A stretch of 64,000 nucleotides of DNA from the NCBI GenBank assembly GCA_033032865.1, contig JAWHQI010000306.1:372001-436000 (forward strand), given 5' to 3'. The notes under the pieces are model-generated. The model saw nothing but the letters and a program-made list of their open reading frames with translations. It had not been told where the DNA came from and made no database searches. Below are positions 10,246-22,335 of the stretch, piece after piece (position 1 is the first letter of the stretch; the number at the start of each line of letters is the position of its first letter). Source of the DNA: Dactylorhiza incarnata (Eukaryota; Streptophyta; Magnoliopsida; Asparagales; Orchidaceae). Both the position numbers and the translations under genes were made by a program.

Positions 10246-11686
10246 TGATAACTTCGCAAAATGAAGTTATCTTGCATCTTAATTTAACCTTTTTTGTTTA
10301 TGTTATATAATAATTATGAATGAAAATTATATATATTCAAATGAATTGTTACTTGGAGTTTAAATCATCATTACGTCTAGTTTTGAATGTTTTTATGACA
10401 GGATTTGTGAAGAAATCGAGTCAAGGATCGAATGCTAAGTGTTGTTGAAAAACTGGAATATGTTGTAACATAATCTGAAAAATGTTATAACATATCTGAC
10501 AGTTTTTAGAAGCAGAATTCCAGATTTTAAAAATAAGTTGCAACTTTTCTGCCGAAAAGTTGCAACTTGTCGGCGGTTACAGAATTTTCAGATCCGAAAT
10601 ATATTTGATTTCGGCAGTTACGGATGGAAATTAAATTCCAAATTCAGTCAAATTTGGACCGTTTCAATTGTTTTAAAAGGCATCTGTTCAGCATTAAAAT
10701 ATTATTGACAGTGGGGGCCGCCTGGAATGAGAAAAGGAAATATTTAAAAGCAGTGTTTCAGCCATTAAAAGAGGAGCATTTTTTATTCTGGGAGTTGGTC
10801 GGCCATTATAGAGAGAGAAAGTCAGAGAGAGATTTTAAAAACCAAGAAGGAGATCAGCCCAGGAATTTGATTTCGGAGGCGGGGAACGCGTAAATCATTG
10901 AAGAAGGGAAGATTTATCTGATATTTATCATGTCTAGTAAGATCTACCCGTTATTTTGTTGTTTTCGCTCAAACATGAACTAAATCCTGCAACCTTGTGT
11001 TGTGAGAATACTATTTCTTTTGCAATGATGATGTTGTTTTAATTTTTCTTTGTGAATGCTTGATGATTGATCATTATCATTCTTATGATTTTTATGTTGA
11101 AACTTCTGATCAAGATTTCGTTTATCTACTGCGCTTCATAATTCGAGAGATGAGTTGCGTAAGGGTATCATAAGTTCGATATAGCGTTTGAAGGGAGAAA
11201 GAGATTTCCCCTTGGCGTTAGCAACATAGGTTTTTATTCATAATGCGGTTCTTTATGTCACTCGAGTTAGAGATGACAGAGGAGATAAGGAATTAGGGAG
11301 ATCCGATATCGAGAGGTACGGTTGTCTAAATTAAAATCGTTGCACGATATTTCACCACGCATTTTTCACAAAGTTTTATTTATAAAAATCATTGCATTAG
11401 ATTTAGGAAATCACAATACAAGATTATTTCTCATAACGGTTTGAAAAGTGTTTTATTATAGATCTGCCATTAATTTTAATTTAAAAATAGTTTACTGATA
11501 ATTTTTGCTTTCATAATCATTATCACAAATATTTGAATACCTTGGATTTGAAGAAAAGACATAACTGGTATTTGCGAGCACTGAGTTTAACACCTCTCCG
11601 TGGGAACGATATTTAACTCACATTATATTACTTGAGCCGGCACGTGCACTTGCGTACAAAATACGCAACCGTTTTCGGGCGTATCA
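10246..11686 (+). repeat. Athila 5' LTR
   Basis: TG...CA ends, 1441 bp, nearly identical to the 3' LTR. It contains 'aaaagttgcaacttgtcggc' inverted sequence (about 10555-10575), and its terminal part is 'gccggcacgtgcacttgcgt'. The small ORF at 10624-10893 lies wholly within the LTR and recurs in the 3' LTR; I do not regard it as a gene. Confidence 0.95.
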
Positions 11687-11692
11687 AGTTTT

Positions 11693-11710
11693 TGGCGCCG
11701 TTGCCGGGGA
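11693..11710 (+). promoter_or_regulatory. primer binding site, tRNA-Asp type
   Basis: TGGCGCCGTTGCCGGGGA begins six bases after the 5' LTR. It is complementary to the 3' end of plant tRNA-Asp (GTC), the primer known for Athila elements. Confidence 0.9.
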
Positions 11711-11930
11711 GGTGCGGCGAATTTAGTGTTTATCTTGCAATATTGGTGACTCTTAGTATTTGGAGCCCAAGTTTTAATTTTAGTTTATTTGTTGTTGTTA
11801 TTATCTGTTATCTTTGTAGTGCATGTCCAGGTATCGTTCAGTAGAACTAATTTCATTAAACTATAAAATAGAACGTACTTGTAGACAAAATCGAAAGTCA
11901 CTTAGGTTGGGCCATATTAATCAACCTATA

Positions 11931-12851
11931 ATGGATCCAAACGAGCAACACGTAAATGATGAAGTTCATCAGGAAGGCCAAGACCTAGAAGGACAGGTAG
12001 AGCATAATGGAAATCCAATTGAAAATAGAAGAACATGTCGCGATTATAACATGCCTTATCGAGGGGGAGTCCAATTCAGTATAGCTAGACCTGCCATTGA
12101 AGCTAATAACTTCAGAATAGATCCTACTGCCATGCACTTAGTTCAAAATAGTAAATTTGGCGGACTAAATCACGAAGACCCCAACTCACATTTAAGGACT
12201 TTTATAGAAATTTGCGAGATATTCAAGATTAACGGTGCTTCAGATGAAGCTATTAAGCTTCGCCTGTTCCCTTTTTCATTAGAAGGTAAAGCAAAAGATT
12301 GGTTAAACTCTATGCCTAATGCGTTTATCACGACTTGGACTTCGCTAATGGAAAAATTCTTAGCTAAGTACTTTCCTCCATCTAAAACAGCCAAACTTAT
12401 GCGAGACATATCTACGTTTGTGCAAATTAATGGTGAAACACTTTATGATGCGTGGGAACGTTTCAAAGAATTATTGCGGAAGTGTCCTCATCATGGCTTA
12501 GCCATCCATCAACAGGTGTGGACCTTTTACAATGGCCTCCAGACTTCCACTATGATTCAAGTGGATGGAGCTGCAGGAGGATCTTTGATGAATAAGTATC
12601 CCGAGGATGCTTACGCGATACTAGAGGATTTGTCCTCCAATCACTATCACTCAATGGATCGACAATCGACATCTTCTACGTCTGGTTTATATCAAGTCGA
12701 TCAATTCACTTCTTTTGCGGCACAAATAACCGCCCAATTCAATTCAATGAACAAGAGGTTAGATGCTTTAACTTTAAACCAAACTCAGATGACTCCCCAA
12801 GTAAATAGCATATCTAATCCTTTGTTCACTCACAGTAGAACAACTTGTTAG
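11931..12851 (+). pseudogene. Athila gag (frameshifted at its 3' end)
   Basis: I take the ATG at 11931 ('MDPNEQHVNDEVHQEGQ') as the start; the frame is open from an upstream ATG at 11823. The Retrotrans_gag core includes 'NSHLRTFIEICEIFKINGAS', 'LRLFPFSLEGKAKDWLNSM', 'WTSLMEKFLAKYFPPSKT' and 'GETLYDAWERFKELLRKCPH'. It would form the virus-like particle. The frame ends at 12851 ('THSRTTC'), but the expected continuation ('VEQLVSHNEEANY', then 'NPEWRNHPNFSWKNN') is in the pol frame from about 12835. A one-base shift near 12820-12835 has therefore split what is normally one gag-pol ORF. Confidence 0.9.
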
Positions 12852-15800
12852 CCATAATGAGGAAGCTAATTATATTAGTGGTCAACAAAGGCAACATAAT
12901 AATGCATTCTCAAATAATTATAATCCCGAATGGCGAAACCACCCAAACTTTTCATGGAAAAATAATTCTGGAATGACTCCTACACATCTATTTAATTCAA
13001 ATTCTAATCCTCACCAAAATCATAATGTTATTCAACAAGGAGCACCTAGGAAAGTAACCGATGATTTTATCATTGAAGCCATGCAAAAGAATGATGCACG
13101 TGTGTCTAGCTTGGAGGGGTCACTACGAATAATAGAATCTCAACTAGGTCAAATTGCCAACGCATTAAGCCTTAGACCCCAAGGAACACTTCCAGCCGAT
13201 ACAACCCCTAATCCTAAAGGAGATAACCAACAATGTAAAGCGGTGATGTTACGGAGTGGAAGAGAATTAGAAAATGGTTATGTTGAGGAACAAACTAAGA
13301 AGAGTAGTGAAGAAAATAATTTGGAGAGTGTGAATCTAAATAAGCCAGATGAAGAACCAACACCTAAGAGTAACGGTAAGGACGGAGATGAAGTAGAAAT
13401 AGTAGGGGAGAAGAAGACTGAAACTAAAATTGATTCATTAAAGAAGAATAAGGACGAAATTGTATATCCTCCACCACCTTTCCCTCAGAGGTTAAGAAAG
13501 AGCAAGTTAGATCATCAATTCCAGAAATTTTTAGAAATATTCAAGAAATTGCAAATTAATATTCCATTTGCCGATGCCCTAGAACAGATGCCAAGTTACG
13601 TTAAATTCATGAAAGATATTCTTACTAAGAAGAGAAAATTCGGAGAAAATGAAACGGTAGCACTCACTCATGAGTGCAGCGCAATCCTTCAAAAGAAACT
13701 TCCCCCGAAATTAAAAGATCCGGGAAGCTTTATCATACCATGCTCCATTGGGTATCAATTTGAAGGAAAGGCATTGTGTGATTTAGGGGCAAGTATTAAC
13801 TTAATGCCTCTTTCGATTTATAAGAAGTTGGGATTAGGTGATATTACAAGAACGTCGATTACTTTGCAATTAGCTGATAAAACTCTTGCTTTTCCAAAGG
13901 GAGTTATAGAAGATGTATTAGTCAAGGTGGATAAATTCATTTTTCCTGCGGACTTTGTAGTCTTAGACATGGAGGAGGATAAGGAGGTTCCCATCATTGT
14001 AGGGAGACCTTTTCTAGCAACCGGGAGAACCTTAATCGACGTACAAAAAGGGGAATTGACTATGAGAGTCAATGACGAGCATGTTACTTTTAATGTGCTC
14101 AAAGCTATGAAGTACCCTTATTCGAAAGCGGATGATATGGAGGATGTTCGAAGTATATCACTTTATGATTATGCTTTAAAATTTAAATTAGATGATCAAG
14201 ATAATTTATTGTCACATGTATTAACAAATGAAGTGTTGTCTGATGATGATGAGCAGGTTCATGAATGTTTACAAGTCCTTAAAGGACCATCTACATTTTT
14301 CCGTAAACCGGAACCACTTGAAATGCCGGAGAAATCATTAGCGGAGAGGCCTTCCATTATAGAGCCGACAATTTTAGACTTAAAACCTCTTCCGGATCAT
14401 CTCACATATGCTTATCTAGGAGATAATGACACTTTGCCTATCATTGTTAACTCCAAATTACTTCCGGAACAATTTAATAAATTAATTAATTTATTAAAGC
14501 AATATAAGTTAGCTATAGGATGGACGATCGCAGATATTAAGGGAATAAGCCCTTCCCTTTGTATGTATAAAATACTCTTGGAGGAGTCTTTTAATGGATC
14601 GATAGAACATCAGCGTCGTCTAAGCCCGCCCATGAAGGAAGTCGTTAAAAAGGAAATTATCAAATGGCTTAATGCAGGCATTATTTACCCTATCTCGGAT
14701 AGTGCATGAGTTTCACCGGTGCAATGTGTCCCGAAGAAAGGAGGGATGACGGTAATAAAGAATGAGAGGGGTGAGATGGTATCCACTAGGACTATTACAG
14801 GGTGGCGCATTTGTATGGACTACAGGAAACTCAATAAAGCCACGAGAAAAGATCACTTCCCTTTACCTTTCATTGACCAAGTCCTAGATAAGTTAGCAGG
14901 TAATGATTTTTTCTGTTTTCTAGATGGATACTCAGGTTATAATCAAATTACTGTAGACCCTGACGACCAAGAAAAAACTACCTTCACTTGTCCGTATGGG
15001 ACTTTCGCATTTAGGAGGATGCCTTTTGGTTTGTGCAACGCACCGGCCACCTTTCAACGATATATGATTGCCATTTTTTCTGATATTATGGATGATGGTA
15101 TTGAAATATTTATGGATGATTTCTCTATTTTTGGCAAATCATTTGAAGCTTGTTTGAATTGTCTAGAAAAGGTGCTTGCACGTTGTGTCGAAACCAATCT
15201 TGTTCTTAATTGGGAGAAATGTCACTTCATGGTACGCGAAGGGATTGTGCTTGGTCACCATGTTTCTAAAAAGGGTTTGGGAGTAGATAAAGCAAAATTG
15301 GATGTGATTGAAAAGTTACCGCCACCAAAAAATTTGAAGATGTTACGGAGCTTTTTAGGTCACGCCGGATTTTATCGAAGATTTATTCAAGATTTTGCGA
15401 AAATTGCTAAACCATTGAGTGGTCTATTAGAAAAAGACGTGAAATTTTATTTTGGCGACGATTGCCTAAAAGCTTTTGATGAACTTAAAAATCGTTTGAC
15501 TACTGCACCTATTATAGTTACCCCGGATTGGGAAGAACCTTTTGTCTTAATGTGTGATGCAAGCGATTATGCCGTGGGCGTTGTCTTGGGGCAAATGCGG
15601 GGGAAAGTTTTTCACACGATAGCTTATGCGAGTAAAACCCTTATTGATGCTCAAGTCAACTACACTACAACTGAGAAAGAATTATTAGCGGTAGTTTTCG
15701 CATTTGAAAAATTTAGATCATATCTTTTGTGTACAAAGGTGATAGTATATACTGACCATGCAGCGATTCGTTATCTGATGGAGAAAAGAGACGCAAAACC

Positions 15801-17265
15801 TCGTCTGATCCGATGGGTACTCCTCTTACAGGAGTTTGATGTAGAAATTAAAGATAGAAAAGGAACAGAAAATCCTGTTGCGGATCATTTGTCTAGGCTT
15901 GAGAATACATATCAGTCATTACATTCTGAAATCGAGGAGAGATTTCCGGACGAGTGGTTGTTGGCTATATCTGAAAGTATAGCACCTTGGTATGCAGATT
16001 TTGTGAACTACTTAGTTAGTAATATTATACCTTCTGATTTAACCTATCATCAAAGAAAGAAATTTTTATATCAGGTGCGCTCATATTTATGTGATGAACC
16101 TTACTTGTTTAAAGTTGGAGCAGATGGTGTTGTGAGACGCTGCATACCAGAGGAAGAAATGAATTTAATCTTAGAAAAGTGTCATAGTTCACCGTATGGA
16201 GGTCATTTCATGGGAACGAGAACGGCGATGAAAGTGTTAGAGGCCGGGTTTTATTGACCTACTTTGTTTCGGGATTCCAACGTGTTTGTAAAACAGTGCG
16301 ATAGGTGTCAACGAATTGGGAACATAGGTAAGACTGATGTGATGCCCATGAACATAATACTAGAAGTCGAATTATTTGATGTTTGGGGCATAGATTTTAT
16401 GGGCCCATTCGTGAATTCTAACGGTAACATTTATATTCTTTTGGTCGTCGACTACGTATCAAAGTGGATAAAAGCGATCGCCACAACGAAAAATGATGCC
16501 AAGGTTGTCCTGAATTTTCTGAAAAATTTCATATTCAATCGATTCGGGACACCTAGAGCAATTATTAGCGATGGGGGGAGTCACTTTTGCAATACCCAAT
16601 TCACGTCTCTGCTTAGAAAATACGGGGTGACACACAAAGTCGCACTAGCTTATCACCCCCAAACGAATGGGCTAGCTGAGTTGTCAAATAGGGAAATCAA
16701 GAAAATCCTAGAAAAGACAGTTAGCACTAATCGTAGAGACTGGTCTCAAAAACTTAACGACGCACTTTGGGCCTATCGCACGGCTTTTAAAACACCTCTT
16801 GGTCTGACCTCATATAGGCTAGTCTACGGAAAATCTTGTCACTTACCTTTGGAGCTAGAGCACCGTGCTTACTGGGCGATAAAGAAGATCAATTATGATT
16901 TCCAAGACGCTGGCAAGACGAGATTACTTCAATTAAATGAATTGGAGGAGATTAGAATGCACGCGTATGAAAATTCAAAAATTTATAAGGAGCGGACAAA
17001 GAAGTGGCACGACCGACATCTAAAGGAAAAACAGTTCGAGCCGGGACAATTAGTATTGTTATTCAACTCGCGCTTAAAATTGTTTCCCGGGAAGCTTAAA
17101 TCTCGGTGGTCGGGACCGTTCAAGATTAAAACGGTGCACCCTTATGGTGTCGTGACTATTATTAATGAGAATGATGGTACGGAATTTAAAGTTAACGGCG
17201 AAAGATTGAAATTGTATATGAGAGGTGATGACGATCGGATGGTGTCATTCGTCACTTTAGTCTAA
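12835..17265 (+). pseudogene. Athila pol: protease, RT, RNase H, integrase (two TGA stops)
   Basis: One reading frame covers everything. Gag tail: 12835-13200. Protease: 'CDLGASINLMPLSIYKKLGL' near 13775-13835 and 'PIIVGRPFLATGRTLIDV' near 13990. RT: '[20 protein letters not shown]', '[17 protein letters not shown]', active site '[10 protein letters not shown]' near 15106-15135. RNase H: '[18 protein letters not shown]' near 15544 and '[20 protein letters not shown]'. Integrase: HHCC with 'CHSSPYGGH' and 'CDRCQRIG'; core 'WGIDFMGPF', '[12 protein letters not shown]', '[12 protein letters not shown]'. TGA stops at 14707-14709 and 16255-16257 each replace a Trp expected in the family ('SDSAW-VSPVQC' and 'GFYW-PTLF'); both are TGG-to-TGA changes with no frame change. 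Confidence 0.95.
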
Positions 17266-18109
17266 CGTGAACTCCGCGTGCGTGTCCTGCCAGGACATAA
17301 ACTAAGGCGCTTACTGGGAGGCAACCCATTTTCTAGCTTTTGGTTTTTGTTCATTCCAATTATCCTATGTTATATTTGCGTATGAAATCCTTTAATTTCA
17401 TATATTAAATATATAACAATATATTTATAAATTTTGTATGGTCTTAGTTGAGAAAATATGTTCCCCAACTTCATAGATTGCAGCGTGCCTGAACAATTCC
17501 GGATTATCAACATTTTGGATTAAATTTAAAAAAAAGTTATAACTTCAAAGACAATAGGTTATAACTCATTTATTACTGTCTTTTTCTTCTACATAAGCCT
17601 AGTCTCCAAGTTCCGTCCGGTTCAACTGAACCGACCCAATTGAACTAGACGCGTGGCTATTACTCTGCCCGCCGGTTCGTCGAACCCTCCACGCCGCCTA
17701 AACATTTTCCCGGTTTAACATCATCGATGCACTAAGCATCTCCGTTCGTCGAACCCTCCACGCCGCCTAAACCCTACCGAGCGATATCTTGCATCCCTGT
17801 GCGCAGGCCTCTCTCGCGTGCGTTACCGCCGGCGACCGGCGATCCCTATTGCGAAGGCGACATCCGGCGACTCTCTTTCAACTGAACCTGCCCCTATTCA
17901 TCTGTCTCGCTAAACCTAGCAGCCCGAGCCCTTTCCTCCCAGGCGGAAACCAGGTGGCGCGATTTGTCTCTTCCGGCGGCTTCCACTAGCAGCGACCAAC
18001 GTCGGCCACTACGTTTCCACATACGATTGCGGTAAGCCTCATTATTCTCCATTCTACCCTTGTTTTCTCGTTTGCTCTCCGTTAGTAAGTGTGATCTCCG
18101 CTCCTAGGC
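17266..18109 (+). other. Athila spacer between integrase and ORF3
   Basis: Non-coding. It contains a 69-bp-spaced direct repeat ('gttcgtcgaaccctccacgc' at 17675 and 17744) and CT-rich leader-like sequence just before the ORF3 ATG, with possible splice signals ('gcggtaagcctcatt' near 18030; 'cgctcctaggcATGG' at 18110). ORF3 may be expressed from a spliced message; this is inference. Confidence 0.5.
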
Positions 18110-19327
18110 ATGGCTCCCAAGAGTTCCAAAGGAAAAACAGTGGCTCATAAGTACACACGCTTTGCGAATGATGAGGCCAAGGAGCGATTCGAGTTGATGA
18201 AAACCCTACCGGTCATCTATGAGCGAGGATTTCAACTGGAAATCAAATCATGGAGTAAAGTCTACGTTCAGCAAATTGAAAAATTAGGTTGGACAGCATT
18301 CTGCCACCCTCGCACTGATGCTGTTTTACAGTGGGTTCATGAGTTCTATGCCAACGGACGTGTCCATACAAATGGCATAACTGCAGTGAGGGGGAAGGAA
18401 ATCAATTTCTCCGCCGAAGCCATCAACGACTACTTCGATATACCCACAACGGCGGGGCATGATTATGAGACTCTCAAGGCTAACACTTCTCATTTAGATG
18501 TTGCAAAGGCATTGTGCTTATCCTCTGAAATCGAATGGGCTAGTGCAGCAAAACACACCCTGAAATCATCACATTTTAGCCGCGAAGCCAAGGTATGGCT
18601 GCTCTTTGTTAACACAAGTCTCATGCCCACTAAGCATCAGAACCATGCATCCTTCGACCGCTCTTTCCTCATTTATTGCATCCTTATGGGTCACCCTGTT
18701 AATGTCGGCCGTATTATATTCAATCAATTATTACAAAAGTTCAAATTGACCGGCCGTCAACTTTGGTTCCCCACACTAATAACGACCTTTTGCCGTTATG
18801 CTGGAGTAAGCATGGCGGCTTCGGATGTTTGCAATCAAGTTGGTCGACCCATCACACACGCAGTTATTTCATCGTATATTAAGGTTGCTTCAGATGATTC
18901 TCCAATAAAGACTAAATCAGCGGCTACTGCTTCAACAAGTCGAGTTACAAAATCTAAAAGTAAAAAGTCGGCCCCCGCTTCTCCTACTCTGCCACCTACT
19001 CCTGCACCTCCTTACGCAAATCCACCAGATTGGCCGATTATCCTGAAGTACATACACGCTACAGCAAAACATCAGCGCCAGCTGCACCGTCATATAACAA
19101 CATACTTAAATGTCCTACATCATAATCAAATTCAGCTCCTTCGTCATGCTAATATCCCGGTAGAAAACATAGTCGTTCCAAAAACCTATGTGGAGGAGGA
19201 TGACACCAATGATGGTGAGGATGCGGATGAGGATGATGAGGAAGGTGATGACGCCGATGATGGTGAGGACGCGGACGAAGATGATGAGGAAGATGGAACT
19301 GATGCGAGCAATAGTGATGCGTTCTGA
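18110..19327 (+). CDS. Athila ORF3: putative plant transposon protein domain, acidic tail
   Basis: A 405-codon ORF with an ATG at 18110, in the slot where some Athila elements have been described as carrying an env-like gene. I see no signal peptide or hydrophobic membrane segments, so an envelope role is not supported. The N-terminal ~260 residues resemble the 'putative plant transposon protein' domain often found in Athila-type elements: 'KTLPVIYERGFQLEIKSWSK', 'FYANGRVHTNGITAVRGKEI', 'FDIPTTAGHDYE', 'WLLFVNTSLMPTKHQNHASF', 'LMGHPVNVGRIIFNQLL'. A Ser/Pro/Lys linker follows (residues ~265-305), then a His/Gln-rich stretch. The tail is strongly acidic (two 'DDGEDADEDDEE' blocks, residues ~363-398). 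Function is unknown. It is intact in this copy, unlike gag and pol. Confidence 0.8.
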   Translation: MAPKSSKGKTVAHKYTRFANDEAKERFELMKTLPVIYERGFQLEIKSWSKVYVQQIEKLGWTAFCHPRTDAVLQWVHEFYANGRVHTNGITAVRGKEINFSAEAINDYFDIPTTAGHDYETLKANTSHLDVAKALCLSSEIEWASAAKHTLKSSHFSREAKVWLLFVNTSLMPTKHQNHASFDRSFLIYCILMGHPVNVGRIIFNQLLQKFKLTGRQLWFPTLITTFCRYAGVSMAASDVCNQVGRPITHAVISSYIKVASDDSPIKTKSAATASTSRVTKSKSKKSAPASPTLPPTPAPPYANPPDWPIILKYIHATAKHQRQLHRHITTYLNVLHHNQIQLLRHANIPVENIVVPKTYVEEDDTNDGEDADEDDEEGDDADDGEDADEDDEEDGTDASNSDAF

Positions 19328-20892
19328 TTTAATCTCAGCAGCCCAGTTTTTGTCTCTACCTAACATAACAATATTTTCTGAATGCTTGTGTCACTCTTCA
19401 TTCTACTTTGCATGAAATCTTATATGTTTTTATTTGGTCTATTATATGGAGACAACATCCTTTTGTGACAATTAGGCTGATATTAAATGTTGATGTATCA
19501 TGTTTCTATCAACTCTATTGCTTTACTAATTTCAACATTATTGTTATGATGAGTGCGGTTAAACTGTTTTAAACAGTATTGATATCTAGTGGTGCTGCTA
19601 CGTTAAGTTACTTTAAAGTTTTTGCTTTGTTGAATGACTCCTCTCGTCTGCAATACTTTTCTAAATGTTCCTTTCAATTGAACAATTTCTGATGCTCATT
19701 CTACTATTCCCGGCTCATTTATTGGTATTCTTTACTAGGGCCTAATAAAGGTTCAAGTATGGGGGCACGGAGTCACGTTTCACTGTGTCTCCCGCGACAA
19801 ATTCCTTATGAAGTGTAGTTCATGAAGTTCTATATTTATTTTCTTTAAAAAAAATTAAAAAAAAATAGAGCTATTCAAGTCTTCAATTTAATTTGTGTGA
19901 TAGATGAGTCAGTCCTACGAGTTCAGACTGAGAATTTAAAATTAGTAGGATTTACTAAAGTTCTCTTAAGAATTCTTTTTCACTATGCACTATAGTTCTT
20001 AAAAAAAAATTTACACCCTTTAAATTGTATTTAGGTGACTTCGGATCTTAATGGGAAGAGATTGAGCATGTACTAATTCAATGATAATAGCCAACATGTT
20101 GAGCAGACGTAGTTAACCTTCGCTTCCACATAACTCCTTACCGGGTGCTATCACCTATTACCTTTGAGCTTAAAGCCTTGGTTCTTTATTTCCTTATCCT
20201 TCCTTAACTTTGTATCTAGTTGGCCGACCAGTTATGGGTGTTATATATAAATTTTTTTTTATATATCATAGTGATATGTGGCCTAAGTTTGCTCGCGCAT
20301 ACTTAGAATGATCCCAACTATGATGAAAAAAAAGCATCGTTATATCATAGTGATATGTGGCCCAAGTATGTTCACGCATATTTGGAATGATCCCAACTAT
20401 GAGAAATATAAAAAAAAAAGTGTTATTGAAAATTAAACCCCATAATTTGGAGAGCCACTATGATGATTAATTCGGCAAATAGTCACCTATCAGTTCAAAT
20501 TCATCAAGTCGTTTCATTTGGCACCGGTTACTACCAAACTCATGTCGAGGTCATATCAAAGTCTTAGTCTACGTTTGATCTATCCTATTGGTGACGAAGT
20601 TTATCAAAAATAAGTTGTAAGGGAAGTGGATACTTTTTAAGAACTTCACATCTAACACTTGAATTCTTAATTGAACTTTATATTATATCTGACTCGTGGA
20701 TTTGTAAGGTTTGAACTCTAAAAGATGAGCAATTTCATCACAAATTGATGCGAATGACTTGAATGTATTTTATGTGACTTATAATGAAATGTAGGATGAA
20801 TTGAATCTACACTTTCATAAGCATTTGTCGTTTCCTGGTTTTATCATGAATTACCTTTGCTAGGGACTAGCAAGAATTCTAGTATGGAGGTG
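19328..20892 (+). other. Athila 3' non-coding tail with two PPT-like sites and a 79-bp repeat
   Basis: A PPT-like purine string (CAAGTATGGGGGCACGG, about 19753-19769) follows ORF3. A 79-bp two-copy tandem repeat starts with 'atatcatagtgatatgtgg' at 20263 and 20342. Each copy is bounded by 'catagt' and 'actatg', so it can fold. The true PPT ('agtatggaggtg', 20881-20892) directly precedes the 3' LTR. Confidence 0.7.
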
Positions 20893-22335
20893 TGATAACT
20901 TCGCAAAATGAAGTTATCTTGCATCTTAATTTAACCTTTTTTGTTTATGTTATATAATAATTATGAATGAAAATTATATATATTCAAATGAATTGTTACT
21001 TGGAGTTTAAATCATCATTACGTCTAGTTTTGAATGTTTTTATGACAGGATTTGTGAAGAAATCGAGTCAAGGATCGAATGCTAAGTGTTGTTGAAAAAT
21101 TGGAATATGTTGTAACATAATCTGAAAAATGTTATAACATATCTGGCAGTTTTAAGAAGCAGAATTCCAGATTTTAAAAATAAGTTGCAACTTTTCTGCC
21201 GAAAAGTTGCAACTTGTCGGCGGTTACAGAATTTTCAGATCCGAAATATATTTGATTTCGGCAGTTACGGATGGAAATTAAATTCCAAATTCAGTCAAAT
21301 TTGGACCGTTTCAATTGTTTTAAAAGGCATCTGTTCAGCATTAAAATATTATTGACAGTGGGGGCCGCCTGGAATGAGAAAAGGAAATATTTAAAAGCAG
21401 TGTTTCAGCCATTAAAAGAGGAGCATTTTTTATTCTGGGAGTTGGTCGGCCATTATAGAGAGAGAAAGTCAGAGAGAGATTTTAAAAACCAAGAAGGAGA
21501 TCAGCCCAGGAATTTGATTTCGGAGGCGGGAAACGCGTACAAATCATTGAAGAAGGGAAGATTTATCTGATATTTATCATGTCTAGTAAGATCTACCCGT
21601 TATTTTGTTGTTTTCGCTCAAACATGAACTAAATCCTGCAACCTTGTGTTGTAAGAATACTATTTCTTTTGCAATGATGATGTTGTTTTAATTTTTCTTT
21701 GTGAATGTTTGATGATTGATCGTTATCGTTCTTATGATTTTTATGTTGAAACTTCTGATCAAGATTTCGTTTATCTACTGCGCTTCATAATTCGAGAGAT
21801 GAGTTGCGTAAGGGTATCATAAGTTCGATATAGCGTTTGAAGGGAGAAAGAGATTTCCCCTTGGCGTTAGCAACATAGGTTTTTATTCATAATGCGGTTC
21901 TTTATGTCACTCGAGTTAGAGATGACAGAGGAGATAAGGAATTAGGGAGCTCCAATATCGAGAGGTACGGTTGTCTAAATTAAAATCGTTGCACGATATT
22001 TCACCACGCATTTTTCACAAAGTTTTATTTATAAAAATCATTGCATTAGATTTAGGAAATCACAATACAAGATTATTTCTCATAACGGTTTGAAAAGTGT
22101 TTTATTATAGATCTGCCATTAATTTTAATTTAAAAATAGTTTACTGATAATTTTTGCTTTCATAATCATTATCACAAATATTTGAATACCTTGGATTTGA
22201 AGAAAAGACATAACTGGTATTTGCGAGCACTGAGTTTAACACCTCTCCGTGGGAACGATATTTAACTCACATTATATTACTTGAGCCGGCACGTGCACTT
22301 GCGTACAAAATACGCAACCGTTTTCGGGCGTATCA
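20893..22335 (+). repeat. Athila 3' LTR
   Basis: 1443 bp, TG...CA, preceded by the PPT and followed by the target duplication ACCAC. It differs from the 5' LTR by about ten substitutions and a 2-bp insertion ('cgtacaaatc' against 'cgtaaatc'). Confidence 0.95.

Larger units (their letters stand above)
10246..22335 (+). mobile_element. complete Athila Ty3/gypsy element, nested in the Tat 81-bp array
   Basis: Two LTRs (10246-11686, 1441 bp; 20893-22335, 1443 bp) begin TGATAACTTCG and end CGTATCA. The target duplication ACCAC is at 10241-10245 and 22336-22340, splitting one 81-bp unit. Comparing the LTRs by eye gives about ten substitutions and one 2-bp indel (about 0.7%), so the insertion is young. 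Inside, in order: tRNA-Asp-type primer site, gag, protease-RT-RNase H-integrase, a separate ORF3 with a plant-transposon domain, a long non-coding tail and a PPT. Despite its youth, gag has a frameshift and pol has two TGA stops, so this copy is not autonomous. Confidence 0.95.

Noticed and set aside
10624..10893. 89-codon ORF, recurring at 21271-21570
   Set aside because: Lies wholly within the Athila LTR; its recurrence is the LTR duplication.
18110..19327. Retroviral envelope gene
   Set aside because: No signal peptide, transmembrane segment or cleavage site; matches the plant-transposon domain instead.
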